From positions 22,421-86,420 of the forward strand of contig NZ_AONQ01000012.1 of the NCBI RefSeq assembly GCF_000342045.1: a stretch of DNA of 64,000 nucleotides, in the 5' to 3' direction. The position numbers and the translations under genes are program-made. Source of the stretch: Paramagnetospirillum caucaseum. GTDB lineage: Bacteria; Pseudomonadota; Alphaproteobacteria; Rhodospirillales; Magnetospirillaceae. Below, one piece after another: positions 20,144 through 28,733 of the stretch; position 1 is the first letter of the stretch, and each line of letters starts with the position of its first letter. The notes under the pieces are model-generated. The model made no database searches, was not told the origin of the DNA, and saw nothing but the letters and a program-made list of their open reading frames with translations.

Positions 20144-20479
20144 GTGTCCCATTTCCCCAACAAGTATCATGCCTTCATCTGCACCCAGCGCCGCCCCGAC
20201 GGCCATCCGCGCGGCTGCTGCACCAGCAAAGGCGGCGGCCAGCCGCTGTTCAACCGCCTGGCGGAGAAGGTGACCGAGATGAACCTGTGGGAGAAGGGCG
20301 TCAGCGTCGCGTCGTCCAGCTGCCTGGGCTTCTGCAAGTTCGGCCCGCTGATGGTGGTCTACCCCGAAGGCATCTGGTACAAGGCCGAAACGGTGGAGGA
20401 CATCGACGAAATCGTGTCGTCCCACTTCGCCAACGACACGCCGGTCGAGCGCCTGATCGTCACGCCCAGCAAGGCGTAG
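20144..20479 (+). CDS. Thioredoxin-like [2Fe-2S] ferredoxin
   Basis: A 111-residue protein of the thioredoxin-fold 2Fe-2S ferredoxin group. Likely cluster ligands are Cys13 and Cys25 or Cys26 in the N-terminal loop (CTQRRPDGHPRGCC) and Cys60 and Cys64 in SSCLGFC. The double cysteine 25-26 leaves the exact second ligand open. It starts with GTG 20144 behind AGGGAGG, the only well-placed start. Its electron-transfer partner is not apparent from the neighbours. It is followed by a bidirectional terminator. Confidence 0.88.
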   Translation: MSHFPNKYHAFICTQRRPDGHPRGCCTSKGGGQPLFNRLAEKVTEMNLWEKGVSVASSSCLGFCKFGPLMVVYPEGIWYKAETVEDIDEIVSSHFANDTPVERLIVTPSKA

Positions 20480-20498
20480 GCGGTTCAACGGCCTGTCC

Positions 20499-20530
20499 AA
20501 AGCCCCTGGTCCCCCGGATCAGGGGCTTTT
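20499..20530. terminator. Bidirectional intrinsic terminator
   Basis: AAAGCCCCTG (20499-20508) pairs perfectly with CAGGGGCTTT (20520-20529) around an 11-nt loop. A T-run follows on the plus strand, and the A-run at the left gives a U-run in the other direction. It lies between the convergent ferredoxin gene and the leftward gene at 20519-20842, whose stop codon is inside the stem. Confidence 0.8.
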
Positions 20531-20842
20531 CGCTTCGATGAGGTCGGCGATCTTGCCCAGGCCGCCAGACAGCAGGCGGTGATCGGCGGATTCCACCAAC
20601 ACCCCCAGCAGCACCAGGGCGTCGTCGCTGAACAGGCCGAGGGCAGCCATGGCGGCGGTGAATCCGTCGGCCGCCAGGGAATCCACCCCGGCGCGGAAGG
20701 CGCGGCGGCGTCCGCCCTTGGATTCCTGTTCCAGCAACTCGCCCAGCGCCTCCTCGGCGGGGCGCTTGCGATGGATTTGGAAGGCCAGGGCGCGCAGCAG
20801 GCGGACCTTGTCCTCGTCGTCGATGGTGTCTTGGCGGGCCAT
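20519..20842 (-). CDS. Small helical protein resembling a T2SSF (GspF/TadC) cytoplasmic domain
   Basis: A 107-residue soluble, largely helical protein. The order of elements is RLLRALAFQI, EEALGELLEQE, FRAGVDSLAADGFTAAM, then LFSDDALVLLGVLVES and LSGGLGKIADLIEA. This follows the spacing of the cytoplasmic domain of type II secretion/type IV pilus F proteins, but no membrane helix follows. The match is by eye and weak, and no secretion genes are near. ATG 20842 is chosen (MARQDTIDDEDKVRL); the frame is open to 20878. It is divergent from the methyltransferase gene at 20929. Confidence 0.6.
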   Translation of the reverse strand: MARQDTIDDEDKVRLLRALAFQIHRKRPAEEALGELLEQESKGGRRRAFRAGVDSLAADGFTAAMAALGLFSDDALVLLGVLVESADHRLLSGGLGKIADLIEAKSP

Positions 20843-20928
20843 GGGCCGCACCTTGGCCCGCCGCCGGGACCGAGTCAACGCTCAGCACGCCTCGACGCCC
20901 ACATGCCGGTCATGCTACACCGCCCGCC

Positions 20929-21954
20929 ATGAACGATTCCAAGATCATCGACGCCCTGCTGCTGCCCTTCGAGCGCGACCTGCTGCCGCTGCCCGGCCGC
21001 GCCTTCCTGATGCGCGCCGAGCCCCACGAATCCCTGCGGGGCGAGTGGCGGAAGCGGCTGGTCTGCGAGCAGGGCTTCAAGCCCGTCTTCGACCGCCTGG
21101 CCGAGGCCGGGTTCGACACCGTTCCCCGCCTGGAGGGCCGCTTCGCCGCCGGCCTGGTGTTGCTGACCAAGCACAAGGCGGAAAACCGGGCCAACATGGC
21201 GCGGGCCTGGGACCTGCTGGAACCGGGCGGCGTGCTGGTCTGCTGCGGCGCCAACGCCCTGGGAGCGGCCAGCCACGAGCGCGAGGCGGAACGGGTGTTC
21301 GGCCTGGGCGGTTCGCTCGCCAAGCATCAGGCCCGCTGCTTCTGGATGGTGCGAGACGCCGGGGCGGCCCCCGCCGAATGCGCCGGATGGCTGTCCGCCG
21401 CGGCGCCCGGGCCGGTGGAGGGCTGCGATCTGGTGGCCCGCGCCGGCTGTTTCAGCGCCGACCATGTGGACAGGGGCTCGCGCCTGCTGATGGAATGCCT
21501 GCCCGACGGGCTGGCCGGGCGGGGGGCCGATTTGGGGGCGGGGTGGGGCTACCTGTCCGCCGGAATCCTGCGGCGCTACCCCGAGGTGACGGGCATCGAC
21601 CTGTTCGAGGCGGAAGCCCTGGCGCTCGAGGATGCCCGAGCCAATCTGGCCGGTGAGATGCGCGCCGACTTTCACTGGGCCGACGTGGGGGCCGGATTGC
21701 CCAAATGCGAGCCTTACGACTGGATCGTCAGCAATCCGCCCTTCCACGAGGGGCGCAAGGCCGATCCCGCCATCGGCCAGGGCTTCATCACCGCCGCCTG
21801 GAAGGCCATCCGCCGGCGCGGCAAGTTCCTGCTGGTGGCCAACCGCAGCCTACCCTACGAGGCGGAACTGCGCCGCCGCTTCCGCGAGGTGACCCTGCTG
21901 CGCGAGGCCGAGGGCTTCAAGGTCTATCTGGCCAGCAACCGCCATGACAAGTAA
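20929..21954 (+). CDS. RsmC-like class I SAM-dependent methyltransferase (16S rRNA guanine-N2)
   Basis: A 341-residue two-domain methyltransferase. The N-terminal half is a degenerate pseudo-domain; the C-terminal half contains the SAM loop GADLGAGWGYLS and the NPPFHEG motif (Asn269 to Phe272) used by enzymes methylating exocyclic amines of guanine. Size and layout fit RsmC, which modifies G1207 of 16S rRNA. RlmG is the main alternative, so no gene symbol is given. It is followed, after a REP-like repeat, by another rRNA modification gene, rsuA. Confidence 0.82.
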   Translation: MNDSKIIDALLLPFERDLLPLPGRAFLMRAEPHESLRGEWRKRLVCEQGFKPVFDRLAEAGFDTVPRLEGRFAAGLVLLTKHKAENRANMARAWDLLEPGGVLVCCGANALGAASHEREAERVFGLGGSLAKHQARCFWMVRDAGAAPAECAGWLSAAAPGPVEGCDLVARAGCFSADHVDRGSRLLMECLPDGLAGRGADLGAGWGYLSAGILRRYPEVTGIDLFEAEALALEDARANLAGEMRADFHWADVGAGLPKCEPYDWIVSNPPFHEGRKADPAIGQGFITAAWKAIRRRGKFLLVANRSLPYEAELRRRFREVTLLREAEGFKVYLASNRHDK

Positions 21955-21960
21955 GGACGG

Positions 21961-22013
21961 GCGGGCAGGATGCCCGCGCTCCGATGGATTTGGGGCGCGG
22001 CCGTCCCGGCCGT
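21961..22013. repeat. REP-like palindromic element, degenerate copy
   Basis: The left arm GCGGGCAGGATGCCCGCGCT (continuing to 21984) matches the left arm of the element at 48247-48312 at 22 of 24 positions. The right arm, 21992-22013, matches that element's right arm at about 17 of 22. It occupies most of the 75-bp gap between the RsmC-like gene and rsuA, just ahead of the rsuA ribosome binding site. Confidence 0.7.
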
Positions 22014-22029
22014 ATTTCAGGAGTGTGAA

Positions 22030-22743
22030 ATGCGACTGATCCGCCTCATCGCCAATCTGGGCTACGGCAGCCAGCGCGACGTCAAGGCCATGATCAAGGC
22101 CGGGCGCGTCACCCTGGCCGACGGCACGGTGCTGGACGATGGCGCCAGGGCGGCGCATCACGAGATCCAGGTGGACGGCGAGCCGCTGGACCCGGCGCCC
22201 GGCCTGGTGCTGATGCTCCACAAGCCCGAGGATTACACCTGCTCCACCTCGGATCCCGGGCGGATCGTCTACGAGTTGCTGCCCGAGCGCTTCATGCGCC
22301 GCAATCCCGTCGTCGCGCCGGTGGGGCGGCTGGACCGCGACAGCTCCGGCCTGCTGCTGCTGACCGACGACGGGCCGCTGTCGCACCGCATCACCTCGCC
22401 CAAGCGCCACGTGCCCAAGACCTACGAGGTCACCCTGGCCCGGCCGCTGAACGGGGAGGAGGGGGCCATCTTCGCCGCCGGCACCCTGATGCTGCGCTCG
22501 GAGACCACCCCTTTGGCCCCGGCCGAACTGGTGGTCACCGGCCCCCAGACGGCGCGCATCACCATCACCGAGGGCCGCTACCATCAGGTCAAGCGCATGT
22601 TCGCCGCCGTGGGCAACCATGTGGAGCGCCTGCACCGCGCCGCCATCGGCGGGTTGTCCCTGGGTGACCTGCCGGAAGGGCGGTGGCGGTGTCTTACCCC
22701 GGACGAGATCGCCCTGGTGCTTGGGTCGTCAGGCTGTCCCTGA
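22030..22743 (+). CDS. rsuA: 16S rRNA pseudouridine synthase RsuA family
   Basis: A 237-residue pseudouridine synthase. An N-terminal S4-type RNA-binding segment (MRLIRLIANLGYGSQRDVKAMIKAGRV) precedes the catalytic domain, with the active Asp in VGRLDRDSSGLLLLTDDG and the C-terminal EGRYHQVKRMFAAVGNHV. This is the RsuA/RluB/RluE/RluF branch; the S4 start and overall size best fit RsuA (U516 of 16S rRNA). ATG 22030 follows CAGGAG. The last 50 bp overlap, tail to tail, the cereblon-like gene on the other strand. Confidence 0.88.
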   Translation: MRLIRLIANLGYGSQRDVKAMIKAGRVTLADGTVLDDGARAAHHEIQVDGEPLDPAPGLVLMLHKPEDYTCSTSDPGRIVYELLPERFMRRNPVVAPVGRLDRDSSGLLLLTDDGPLSHRITSPKRHVPKTYEVTLARPLNGEEGAIFAAGTLMLRSETTPLAPAELVVTGPQTARITITEGRYHQVKRMFAAVGNHVERLHRAAIGGLSLGDLPEGRWRCLTPDEIALVLGSSGCP

Positions 22744-23080
22744 TCAGGCCGAAGAAGATGCGGGGCTGGTCGGGACCTTCGTAGCGCCAGCCCAGGTGCA
22801 GGTCGCAGGCCCGGCAGGAGCACAGCCGCCAGAGATAGCCCCGGAACCAGGTGAACTGGCCGCTGGCGGCGCCCAGCGCGATGGCGCCCGGCGCTTCCTT
22901 GAAGCATTGCACGCGGAAGACCATGCCGGCGGGGTTGAAGAAGACGTGCTCGAACCCGCCGTTGATGGCCATTTCCCAGCGCCCCCTGGTCACCGGGGCG
23001 CCGCAGCGGGCGCAAAAATACTCGATATCCCGTTCCCATGCCGCCGCTTCGGAATGGAGCGACGGCACGTCACGGGGCAT
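22694..23080 (-). CDS. Single-domain cereblon-like (CULT domain) protein
   Basis: A 128-residue protein that is almost entirely one CULT domain, the thalidomide-binding fold of eukaryotic cereblon. The zinc site is two CxxC pairs, Cys23/Cys26 (FCARCG) and Cys89/Cys92 (CSCRACD). The aromatic cage is present: Trp78 in FTWFRGY, Trp84, Trp98 and Tyr100 in HLGWRYE. The FNPAGMVFRVQCF and PRIFFGLIRD segments also match, from memory, the Magnetospirillum gryphiswaldense protein MsCI4 used as a model cereblon. There is no Lon-like or DDB1-binding part and no signal peptide, so it is probably cytoplasmic. Its bacterial role is unknown. The start has only a weak GGGGCC upstream. Confidence 0.93.
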   Translation of the reverse strand: MPRDVPSLHSEAAAWERDIEYFCARCGAPVTRGRWEMAINGGFEHVFFNPAGMVFRVQCFKEAPGAIALGAASGQFTWFRGYLWRLCSCRACDLHLGWRYEGPDQPRIFFGLIRDSLTTQAPGRSRPG

Positions 23081-23097
23081 GGAGGCCCCGCATGGGC

Positions 23098-23601
23098 TCA
23101 GTGATGGGATTTGGGGCCTTCAACGATGCGGTCCATCAGGGCGAGCAGCACGCCGGACACCACGAACACCATGTGGATGCCGACCATCCAGGCCAGATTC
23201 TCCTTGTTCTGTCCCTCGACGTTCATGAACGCCTTGAGCAGATGGATGCCGGAAATGGCGACGATGGAGGCGATCAGCTTGAGTTTCAGCCCGCTGAAAT
23301 CCACCTTGCCCATCCAGTCGGGGCGGTCCTCGCTATCGCCGGTGTCGATCTTGGACACGAAATTCTCGTAACCGGCGAAGATCACCATCAGCAGCAGGTT
23401 GCCGGCCAGCGACATGTCGATCAGGGAGAGGACCAGCAGGATCATCTGGTTCTCGTTCATATCGAGAACGAGGGGCGCCATGTGGATCAGTTCCTGGCAG
23501 AACTTGACCAGCAGCATGACCAGCGACAGCACCAGCCCCAGATAGAACGGGGCCATCACCCAGCGGCTGCGGAAAATCAGCTTTTCGAGAAAATGTTCCA
23601 T
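23098..23601 (-). CDS. YqhA/UPF0114 family membrane protein
   Basis: A 167-residue integral membrane protein with an amphipathic start (MEHFLEKLIFRSRWVMAP) and three to four hydrophobic segments, the pattern of the TIGR00645/UPF0114 family. The segment LIDMSLAGNLLLMVIFAGYENFVS is the most conserved part. The family has no established biochemical function. It lies 17 bp upstream of the cereblon-like gene on the same strand, so the two may share a transcript. Confidence 0.88.
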   Translation of the reverse strand: MEHFLEKLIFRSRWVMAPFYLGLVLSLVMLLVKFCQELIHMAPLVLDMNENQMILLVLSLIDMSLAGNLLLMVIFAGYENFVSKIDTGDSEDRPDWMGKVDFSGLKLKLIASIVAISGIHLLKAFMNVEGQNKENLAWMVGIHMVFVVSGVLLALMDRIVEGPKSHH

Positions 23602-23688
23602 GGGCTCTGTCTCGACCTCGACGGGGTTGCCGGAGCAACATGGTTGCCCCGGACCCGGCTGTCAAATGCTGCGGCGCAAAAAGACGGC

Positions 23689-24678
23689 TTACGGGGTCAG
23701 GGTCGCGCCCAGGATATGCTCGCTCTTGTGCACCACATGGGCGCCCTTGCCGACGATCAGCGGATCGGGGAGGTGAACCAGGCCGCGGTCCTTGCCGGGA
23801 TAGTCCAGCGAGTTGAGGAAATGGAGCATGCAGTTGAGCCGCGCCCGCTTCTTGTCGTCCGACTTGACGATGGTCCACGGCGCATCGGCGGTGTCGGTGT
23901 AGAAGAACATGGCCTCCTTGGCCTCGGTGTAATCGGCCCACTTGCCCAGTGACGCCTTGTCGATGGGCGACAGCTTCCACTGCTTCAGCGGGTCCCGTTC
24001 CCGCGACCTGAAGCGGCGCAGCTGCTCGTCCTGGGTCACCGAGAACCAGTACTTGTAGAGCTTGATCCCCGAGCGGACCAGCATGCGCTCCACCTCAGGC
24101 GTCTGGCGCATGAATTCCAGGTATTCGGCGGGACTGCAAAAGCCCATCACCCGCTCGACGCCGGCCCGGTTGTACCAGGAGCGGTCGAAGAACACCATTT
24201 CGCCCGAGGTGGGCAGGTGCTGGACGTAGCGCTGGAAGAACCACTGGCCGCGCTCGATCTCGCTGGGCTTTTCCAGGGCGACCACCCGGGCGGCGCGGGG
24301 GTTGAGATGCTCCATGAAGCGCTTGATGGTACCGCCCTTGCCGGCGGCGTCGCGGCCTTCGAACAGCAGCACGAATTTCTGGCCGGTGTCGCGGGCCCAG
24401 TGCTGGACCTTGAGAAGCTCGGCCTGGAGGGCGGCTTTCTTGGTTTCGTACTCGGCGCGACCCATGCGGCTCTTGTAGGGATATTCCCCGGTCTCGAAGG
24501 CATGGCGCACCGCCTCGGGGTCGTGGCGCATTTCCGCCAGTTCGTGGCGGGCCTGGGCGGCGGGGTTGGCCGGCTTCGGGGTTTTCTTCCGGCTGGAAAC
24601 GGTGGGAGACGCCGTCTCGGCCGGAGCAACCGGAACCGTTGTGGTGTCGGTCTTGATGGTGTTCCCGTCGTCGGCCAT
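23689..24678 (-). CDS. ppk2: Polyphosphate kinase 2 (PPK2 family)
   Basis: A 329-residue P-loop kinase that transfers phosphate between polyphosphate and nucleoside diphosphates. An N-terminal disordered stretch rich in threonine, alanine and proline (about residues 1-40) precedes the kinase core. The Walker A GRDAAGKGG is at residues 108-116 and the Walker B/lid region FDRSWYNRAGVERVMGF starts near 164. ATG 24678 has a strong GAGGGGG upstream; ATGs at 24705 and 24744 are in frame but lack it. The single-domain class is implied by length. ADP/GDP preference cannot be read here. Confidence 0.92.
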   Translation of the reverse strand: MADDGNTIKTDTTTVPVAPAETASPTVSSRKKTPKPANPAAQARHELAEMRHDPEAVRHAFETGEYPYKSRMGRAEYETKKAALQAELLKVQHWARDTGQKFVLLFEGRDAAGKGGTIKRFMEHLNPRAARVVALEKPSEIERGQWFFQRYVQHLPTSGEMVFFDRSWYNRAGVERVMGFCSPAEYLEFMRQTPEVERMLVRSGIKLYKYWFSVTQDEQLRRFRSRERDPLKQWKLSPIDKASLGKWADYTEAKEAMFFYTDTADAPWTIVKSDDKKRARLNCMLHFLNSLDYPGKDRGLVHLPDPLIVGKGAHVVHKSEHILGATLTP

Positions 24679-24787
24679 GCCGTCCCCCTCTGATTTTCGG
24701 TCCATCCGGGGAAATCCTAGGCGCTTTATGGTTGTCGTGTCCATGCCGCCAAGAAAATACGGTCACGGCCGACGCGGGAGGCTTTCC

Positions 24788-25108
24788 TCAGTCGGTGCGC
24801 TGGATCAGGTGGAAGCCGAACGGGGTTTCCACCACGTCGCTGACCTCGCCGGATTTCAGCGCGAAGGCCGCCACCTCGAATTCCGGCACCATGGCGCCCT
24901 GGGGGAACTCGCCCAGGTCGCCGCCGTCCTCGCCCGAGGGGCAGTCGGAATACTGGCGGGCCATCTGGCCGAAATCGGCGCCCTGATTGATCTCTTCCTT
25001 GATGCTGTTGATCTCGGTCAGGGCCTCGTCCTTGGAACGGGTGGCCTGGGAGCGGGACGAGCCCTTGTACATCAGCAGGATGTGGGAGGCGCGGACGGTG
25101 GAAGACAT
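24788..25108 (-). CDS. Parvulin-type peptidyl-prolyl isomerase
   Basis: A 106-residue stand-alone parvulin domain, like PpiC or the catalytic part of Pin1. The start VRASHILLMYKG, the middle ARQYSDCPSGEDGGDLGEF and the end ETPFGFHLIQRTD are the family hallmarks. It contains SRSQATRSKDEAL after the first strand, the loop seen in Pin1-type proteins. No signal peptide is present, so it is cytoplasmic. ATG 25108 sits behind GGAGAG; a TTG at 25120 is not needed. It follows the rRNA methyltransferase gene by 36 bp. Confidence 0.93.
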   Translation of the reverse strand: MSSTVRASHILLMYKGSSRSQATRSKDEALTEINSIKEEINQGADFGQMARQYSDCPSGEDGGDLGEFPQGAMVPEFEVAAFALKSGEVSDVVETPFGFHLIQRTD

Positions 25109-25144
25109 GGAACTCTCCAATATAGGGAAGACGGTAATGTAGTA

Positions 25145-25942
25145 TCAGCGGCGCGGCTTCGCCAGTTCGTGAATGAGGATGGCGGCGGTGGCCGCCACGT
25201 TGAGCGACTGGATGCGGCCCGAGCCGGGCAGGGTGACGATATCGTCGCAGGCGGCCAGGGTGGCGGGCGGCAGGCCGTCCTCCTCGTTGCCGAGGATCAG
25301 CGCCACCGGCTTGCCCGGGCGGTTGAGCACCTCGGCCATCGGCTTGCCCGAGCCCAGGGCGGTGCCGACAATACGGTGGGAATCCCTGAGACGTTTCAGG
25401 GCCGCAACGAATTTCTTGGCCTGAATCACCTCGACCCATTCCAGGCCGCCCTCGGAAACCCGCAGGGATGCCTCGGACGGGCCGGCCTGTCCCGGGTGGT
25501 CGGAGAGCAGCAGGCGCTCCAGGCCGAAGAAGGCCATGGTCCGGGCGATGGCCCCCAGGTTGTGGGGATTGCCGACGCCGTCCAGCACCAGCAGCGACTT
25601 GCCCTCCTTGGCCCACAGGTGGGCGTCGGCGGGGTCGAAGACACGGATGGGTTTGGGGCGGCTCACCGCCAGGATGCCGCCGTGCAGCGGCGAGCCGAGG
25701 ATTCTGGTCAGTTCCTCGGCAGGCGCCATGCGATAGGGCTTGTGCGCCGCCGCCATGGCCTTGCACATCTCGGTGACCGCCTCCTTCATGCGTTCGTCGT
25801 AGAACAGCCGCTCGATGCGGGCCGGATCGTGGGCGAACAGGGCCTTGACCGCCGGCCAGCCCGCCACCTTGTCGCTGTCGGGCCGGATCGGGTCGGGGCG
25901 CTTCGGCGGCTGCTTCTTGTGCGGAAACGGCGCTCGTGCCAT
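25145..25942 (-). CDS. TrmH/SpoU-family RNA 2'-O-methyltransferase (RlmB-like)
   Basis: A 265-residue SPOUT methyltransferase. A basic N-terminal tail ([14 protein letters not shown]) and an L30e-like substrate-binding domain (about residues 27-105) precede the knotted catalytic domain. SPOUT motifs are [32 protein letters not shown] and IPLPGSG-like [20 protein letters not shown]. The two-domain form fits RlmB (G2251 of 23S rRNA) or a paralogue; the target is unproven. It is divergent from the pseudouridine synthase gene that begins 27 bp away. Confidence 0.9.
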   Translation of the reverse strand: MARAPFPHKKQPPKRPDPIRPDSDKVAGWPAVKALFAHDPARIERLFYDERMKEAVTEMCKAMAAAHKPYRMAPAEELTRILGSPLHGGILAVSRPKPIRVFDPADAHLWAKEGKSLLVLDGVGNPHNLGAIARTMAFFGLERLLLSDHPGQAGPSEASLRVSEGGLEWVEVIQAKKFVAALKRLRDSHRIVGTALGSGKPMAEVLNRPGKPVALILGNEEDGLPPATLAACDDIVTLPGSGRIQSLNVAATAAILIHELAKPRR

Positions 25943-25968
25943 TGCTGGGCCTTTCGGGCAAGGGTGGA

Positions 25969-26574
25969 ATGGGTGTTGTGACTCGGCTGATCGTCTTCAA
26001 CAAGCCCTATGACGTGCTGACTCAGTTCACCGACCGCGAGGGCGGGCGGGCGACGCTCAAGGATTTCATCACGGTGCCGGGCGTCTACGCCGCCGGACGG
26101 CTGGACCGCGATTCGGAAGGGCTGCTGGTGCTGACCGATTCCGGCCCCCTGGCGGCGCGGATCAGCGACCCGAAACACAAGCTGGCCAAGACCTATTGGG
26201 CCCAGGTGGAGGGAATTCCGTCCGAGGCCGACCTGGACAGGCTGCGGCGCGGCGTGGTGCTGAGCGACGGCCCGACCTTGCCGGCCGGGGCGCGGGCCAT
26301 GGCCGAGCCGGAAAACCTGTGGCCGCGCATGCCCCCCATCCGCTACCGCGCCGCCATTCCCACCTCGTGGGTGGAGCTGACGCTGAAGGAGGGCCGCAAC
26401 CGCCAGGTCCGCCGCATGACGGCTTCCATCGGCTTTCCCACCCTGCGGCTGATCCGCTGGGCGGTGGGGGAGTGGAGCCTGGACGGTCTGGCGCCGGGGG
26501 AATGGCGCGAGGTCAAGCTTCCGCCAGCACCGCGCCCAGGCACCCCACGGCCTCGTCCAAAAGCTCGCGGCTGA
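25969..26574 (+). CDS. Pseudouridine synthase, RluE-like
   Basis: A 201-residue RsuA-family enzyme without the S4 domain, the architecture of RluE, which modifies U2457 of 23S rRNA. It begins [14 protein letters not shown]. The catalytic Asp lies in [19 protein letters not shown], and the end contains [21 protein letters not shown]. The start may be ATG 25969 or GTG 25978; GGTGGA is better spaced for the GTG. The last 62 bp overlap the 3' end of the ornithine aminotransferase gene on the opposite strand, adding a proline/arginine-rich tail. Confidence 0.87.
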   Translation: MGVVTRLIVFNKPYDVLTQFTDREGGRATLKDFITVPGVYAAGRLDRDSEGLLVLTDSGPLAARISDPKHKLAKTYWAQVEGIPSEADLDRLRRGVVLSDGPTLPAGARAMAEPENLWPRMPPIRYRAAIPTSWVELTLKEGRNRQVRRMTASIGFPTLRLIRWAVGEWSLDGLAPGEWREVKLPPAPRPGTPRPRPKARG

Positions 26575-27709
26575 TCACCAGGGGCGGCGCGAAGCGGATG
26601 GTGTTGCGGTGGGTGTCCTTGGTCAGGATGCCCTTGGCCGCCAGCCGGTCGCAGACGTCGCGCGCCTGGATGCGCCCGGCGTCGAACTCGATGCCGATGA
26701 ACAGGCCGCGCCCCCGGATATCCCTGACCAGCGGGCTCTGGATGGCCCGCAGCCGGCCCATCAGCCAGTCGCCCAGTTGGGCGGCCCGCTCGATCAGCCC
26801 TTCGTCCAGCAGCACCTGCAGGGCCTCGCGCCCTACCGCCGCCGCCAAGGGATTGCCGCCGAAGGTGGAGCCGTGGTCGCCGGGCTGGAAGACGTCCATC
26901 AACTCGGCCTTGCCCAGCAACAGCGAGACCGGCAGCATGCCGCCGCCCAACGCCTTGCCCAGAGTCACCGCATCGGGCTTGACGCCCTCGTGCTCGCAGG
27001 CCAGCAGGCGGCCGGTGCGGCCCAGCCCGGTCTGGATCTCGTCGGCGATCAGCAGCACCCGGCGGCGGTCGCATAGCTCGCGGCAGCGGGCGAGATAGCC
27101 ATCGGGCGGCACGATGATGCCGCCCTCGCCCTGGATGGGCTCCACCAGGAAGGCGGCGGTATCGGGGGTGATGGCGCGCTCCAGGGCTGGCGCATCGCCG
27201 AACGGCACCAGGTCGAAGCCGCCGGGGAAGGGGCCGAAGCCGTGGCGGTACTGCTCCACCGTGGACATCCCGACGATGGCGATGGTGCGGCCGTGGAAAT
27301 TTCCCCGGCAGGCGATGATGCGGGCCTGGCCTTCCGGCACGCCCTTCACGGTATAGGCCCATTTGCGTGCCGCCTTCAGCGCCGTTTCCACCGCCTCGGC
27401 GCCGGTGTTCATGGGCAGGGCCCGGTCCATGCCGGTCAGGCGGCAGGCCAGTTCGGCGAAGGGGCCGAGCGGAGCGGTGTGGAAGGCCCGCGAGATCACC
27501 GCCAGCTTGCCCGCCTGTTCGGTCAGGGCGCGCACCATGCGGGGATGGCAATGGCCGTGGCTGACGGCGGAATAGGCCCCCATCATGTCGATGTAGCGCC
27601 GCCCGGTCTCGTCCCAGACCAGGGCGCCTTCGCCCCTGACCAGCACCACCGGCAGCGGATGGTAGTTGTGGGCGCACCATGTGTCCTCGAGATCGATGGT
27701 GGCGGTCAT
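26513..27709 (-). CDS. rocD: Ornithine--oxo-acid aminotransferase
   Basis: A 398-residue class III PLP aminotransferase converting ornithine and 2-oxoglutarate to glutamate semialdehyde and glutamate. It begins with [20 protein letters not shown], typical of ornithine aminotransferase. It has the [17 protein letters not shown] cofactor region and the Schiff-base lysine in [23 protein letters not shown] precedes the start, which overlaps the arginase stop by 4 bp (ATGA). Arginase makes its substrate, so the pair forms an arginine degradation route to glutamate. The frame is open far upstream, but that region is arginase out of frame. Confidence 0.95.
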   Translation of the reverse strand: MTATIDLEDTWCAHNYHPLPVVLVRGEGALVWDETGRRYIDMMGAYSAVSHGHCHPRMVRALTEQAGKLAVISRAFHTAPLGPFAELACRLTGMDRALPMNTGAEAVETALKAARKWAYTVKGVPEGQARIIACRGNFHGRTIAIVGMSTVEQYRHGFGPFPGGFDLVPFGDAPALERAITPDTAAFLVEPIQGEGGIIVPPDGYLARCRELCDRRRVLLIADEIQTGLGRTGRLLACEHEGVKPDAVTLGKALGGGMLPVSLLLGKAELMDVFQPGDHGSTFGGNPLAAAVGREALQVLLDEGLIERAAQLGDWLMGRLRAIQSPLVRDIRGRGLFIGIEFDAGRIQARDVCDRLAAKGILTKDTHRNTIRFAPPLVISRELLDEAVGCLGAVLAEA

Positions 27710-28569
27710 GGCGGTTCTCCCGGTTGCACCGCCGCCCGCAGGAGGGCTTCCATCAGGGCGGCGGTCCTGCCCGCCACGTCGTGGGGCGGACTGTATTCGG
27801 CGATTTCCAGGGCGAGGCAGCGGGGCGAGGCCAGCAATGGCCGCAAGGCGTCCAGCAACTCGGCGGCGCGGATGCCGCCCGGCTCGGGCGTGCCCACCGC
27901 CGGGGCGTCCCCGGGGTCGACGGCGTCGAGGTCGAGGGTGATGCCGAACGGCCCGGCGGGCAGCGGCATCACCGCGGCGAGGCCCTGGGCGGCGATCTCC
28001 TCCATGTGGACGACGCGCAAGCCCGTCCGGCGGGCGAAGGCGGTCTCTTCCGGCTCGAAGCTGCGCACGCCGATCAGGGTGACCCGCCCGGGTGTCAGCG
28101 GCGGGCCGGGACAGGCCACGCCGGCCAAGTCCGGGTGGCAGCGCCCCAGCAGGCAGGCCAGCGGCATGCCGTGCAGCGCTCCCGACGGGCTGGTGGAGGG
28201 ATCGTGGCAATCCATATGGGCGTCGATCCACAGCAGGTCGAACAGGCCCGGCGGCGCCAGGGCGCGGCGCAGGCCGCTCCAGGTGCCCATGGCGATGGAA
28301 TGGTCGCCGCCGATGACGATGGGAAAACGGCCCTCGGCCGTGATTCCGGCTACCGCCCCGGCCAGGGCGTCGCAGGCCTGGGCGACCACCAGAGCCGGCG
28401 AGGACAGGGAGACGGCGACCGGAACGTCGTGCCAGATCAGCGAGGGGCTGCCGGCGGCCAGCCGTTCGAACACGCCCGATTCCTTGAGAACTCTCGGCCC
28501 TTCGGCGCATCCCGGGTCGCGGGCGCCTTGTCCAACTCCGACGGCGATGATCGCTGAACGACGATCCAT
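27706..28569 (-). CDS. rocF: Arginase
   Basis: A 287-residue ureohydrolase hydrolysing arginine to ornithine and urea. Binuclear Mn ligands are in GGDHSIAMGT (Asp89, His90), WIDAHMDCH (Asp116, His118, Asp120) and TLDLDAVDPGDAP. The loop after DAHMDCH is SPSGALHGMPLA, the arginase pattern rather than agmatinase. AGGAGGGG lies 6-7 bases before ATG 28569. It is the first gene of the pair with rocD. No urease or arginine regulator gene is present nearby. Confidence 0.93.
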   Translation of the reverse strand: MDRRSAIIAVGVGQGARDPGCAEGPRVLKESGVFERLAAGSPSLIWHDVPVAVSLSSPALVVAQACDALAGAVAGITAEGRFPIVIGGDHSIAMGTWSGLRRALAPPGLFDLLWIDAHMDCHDPSTSPSGALHGMPLACLLGRCHPDLAGVACPGPPLTPGRVTLIGVRSFEPEETAFARRTGLRVVHMEEIAAQGLAAVMPLPAGPFGITLDLDAVDPGDAPAVGTPEPGGIRAAELLDALRPLLASPRCLALEIAEYSPPHDVAGRTAALMEALLRAAVQPGEPP

Positions 28570-28733
28570 GGCGCCCCTCCTGGGCCTGTCATGGATTCAT
28601 GTGTGGGCGCAAGAGAGGCTTGGTAAGGGCTGCCTTGAAAATGCCTGAATTCCGTCCCGTTTGCCGCCACGATTGGGCGGCATTGTCCTTCCTCGAAGGC
28701 AACCGGCCTTCCAACCCCCAGGATGGACCCGCC

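Noticed and set aside
26513..28510. Very long frame extending ornithine aminotransferase to 665 residues
   Set aside because: The part upstream of 27709 is arginase read out of frame with Arg/Gly-rich nonsense; a good ribosome site and the normal N-terminus lie at 27709.
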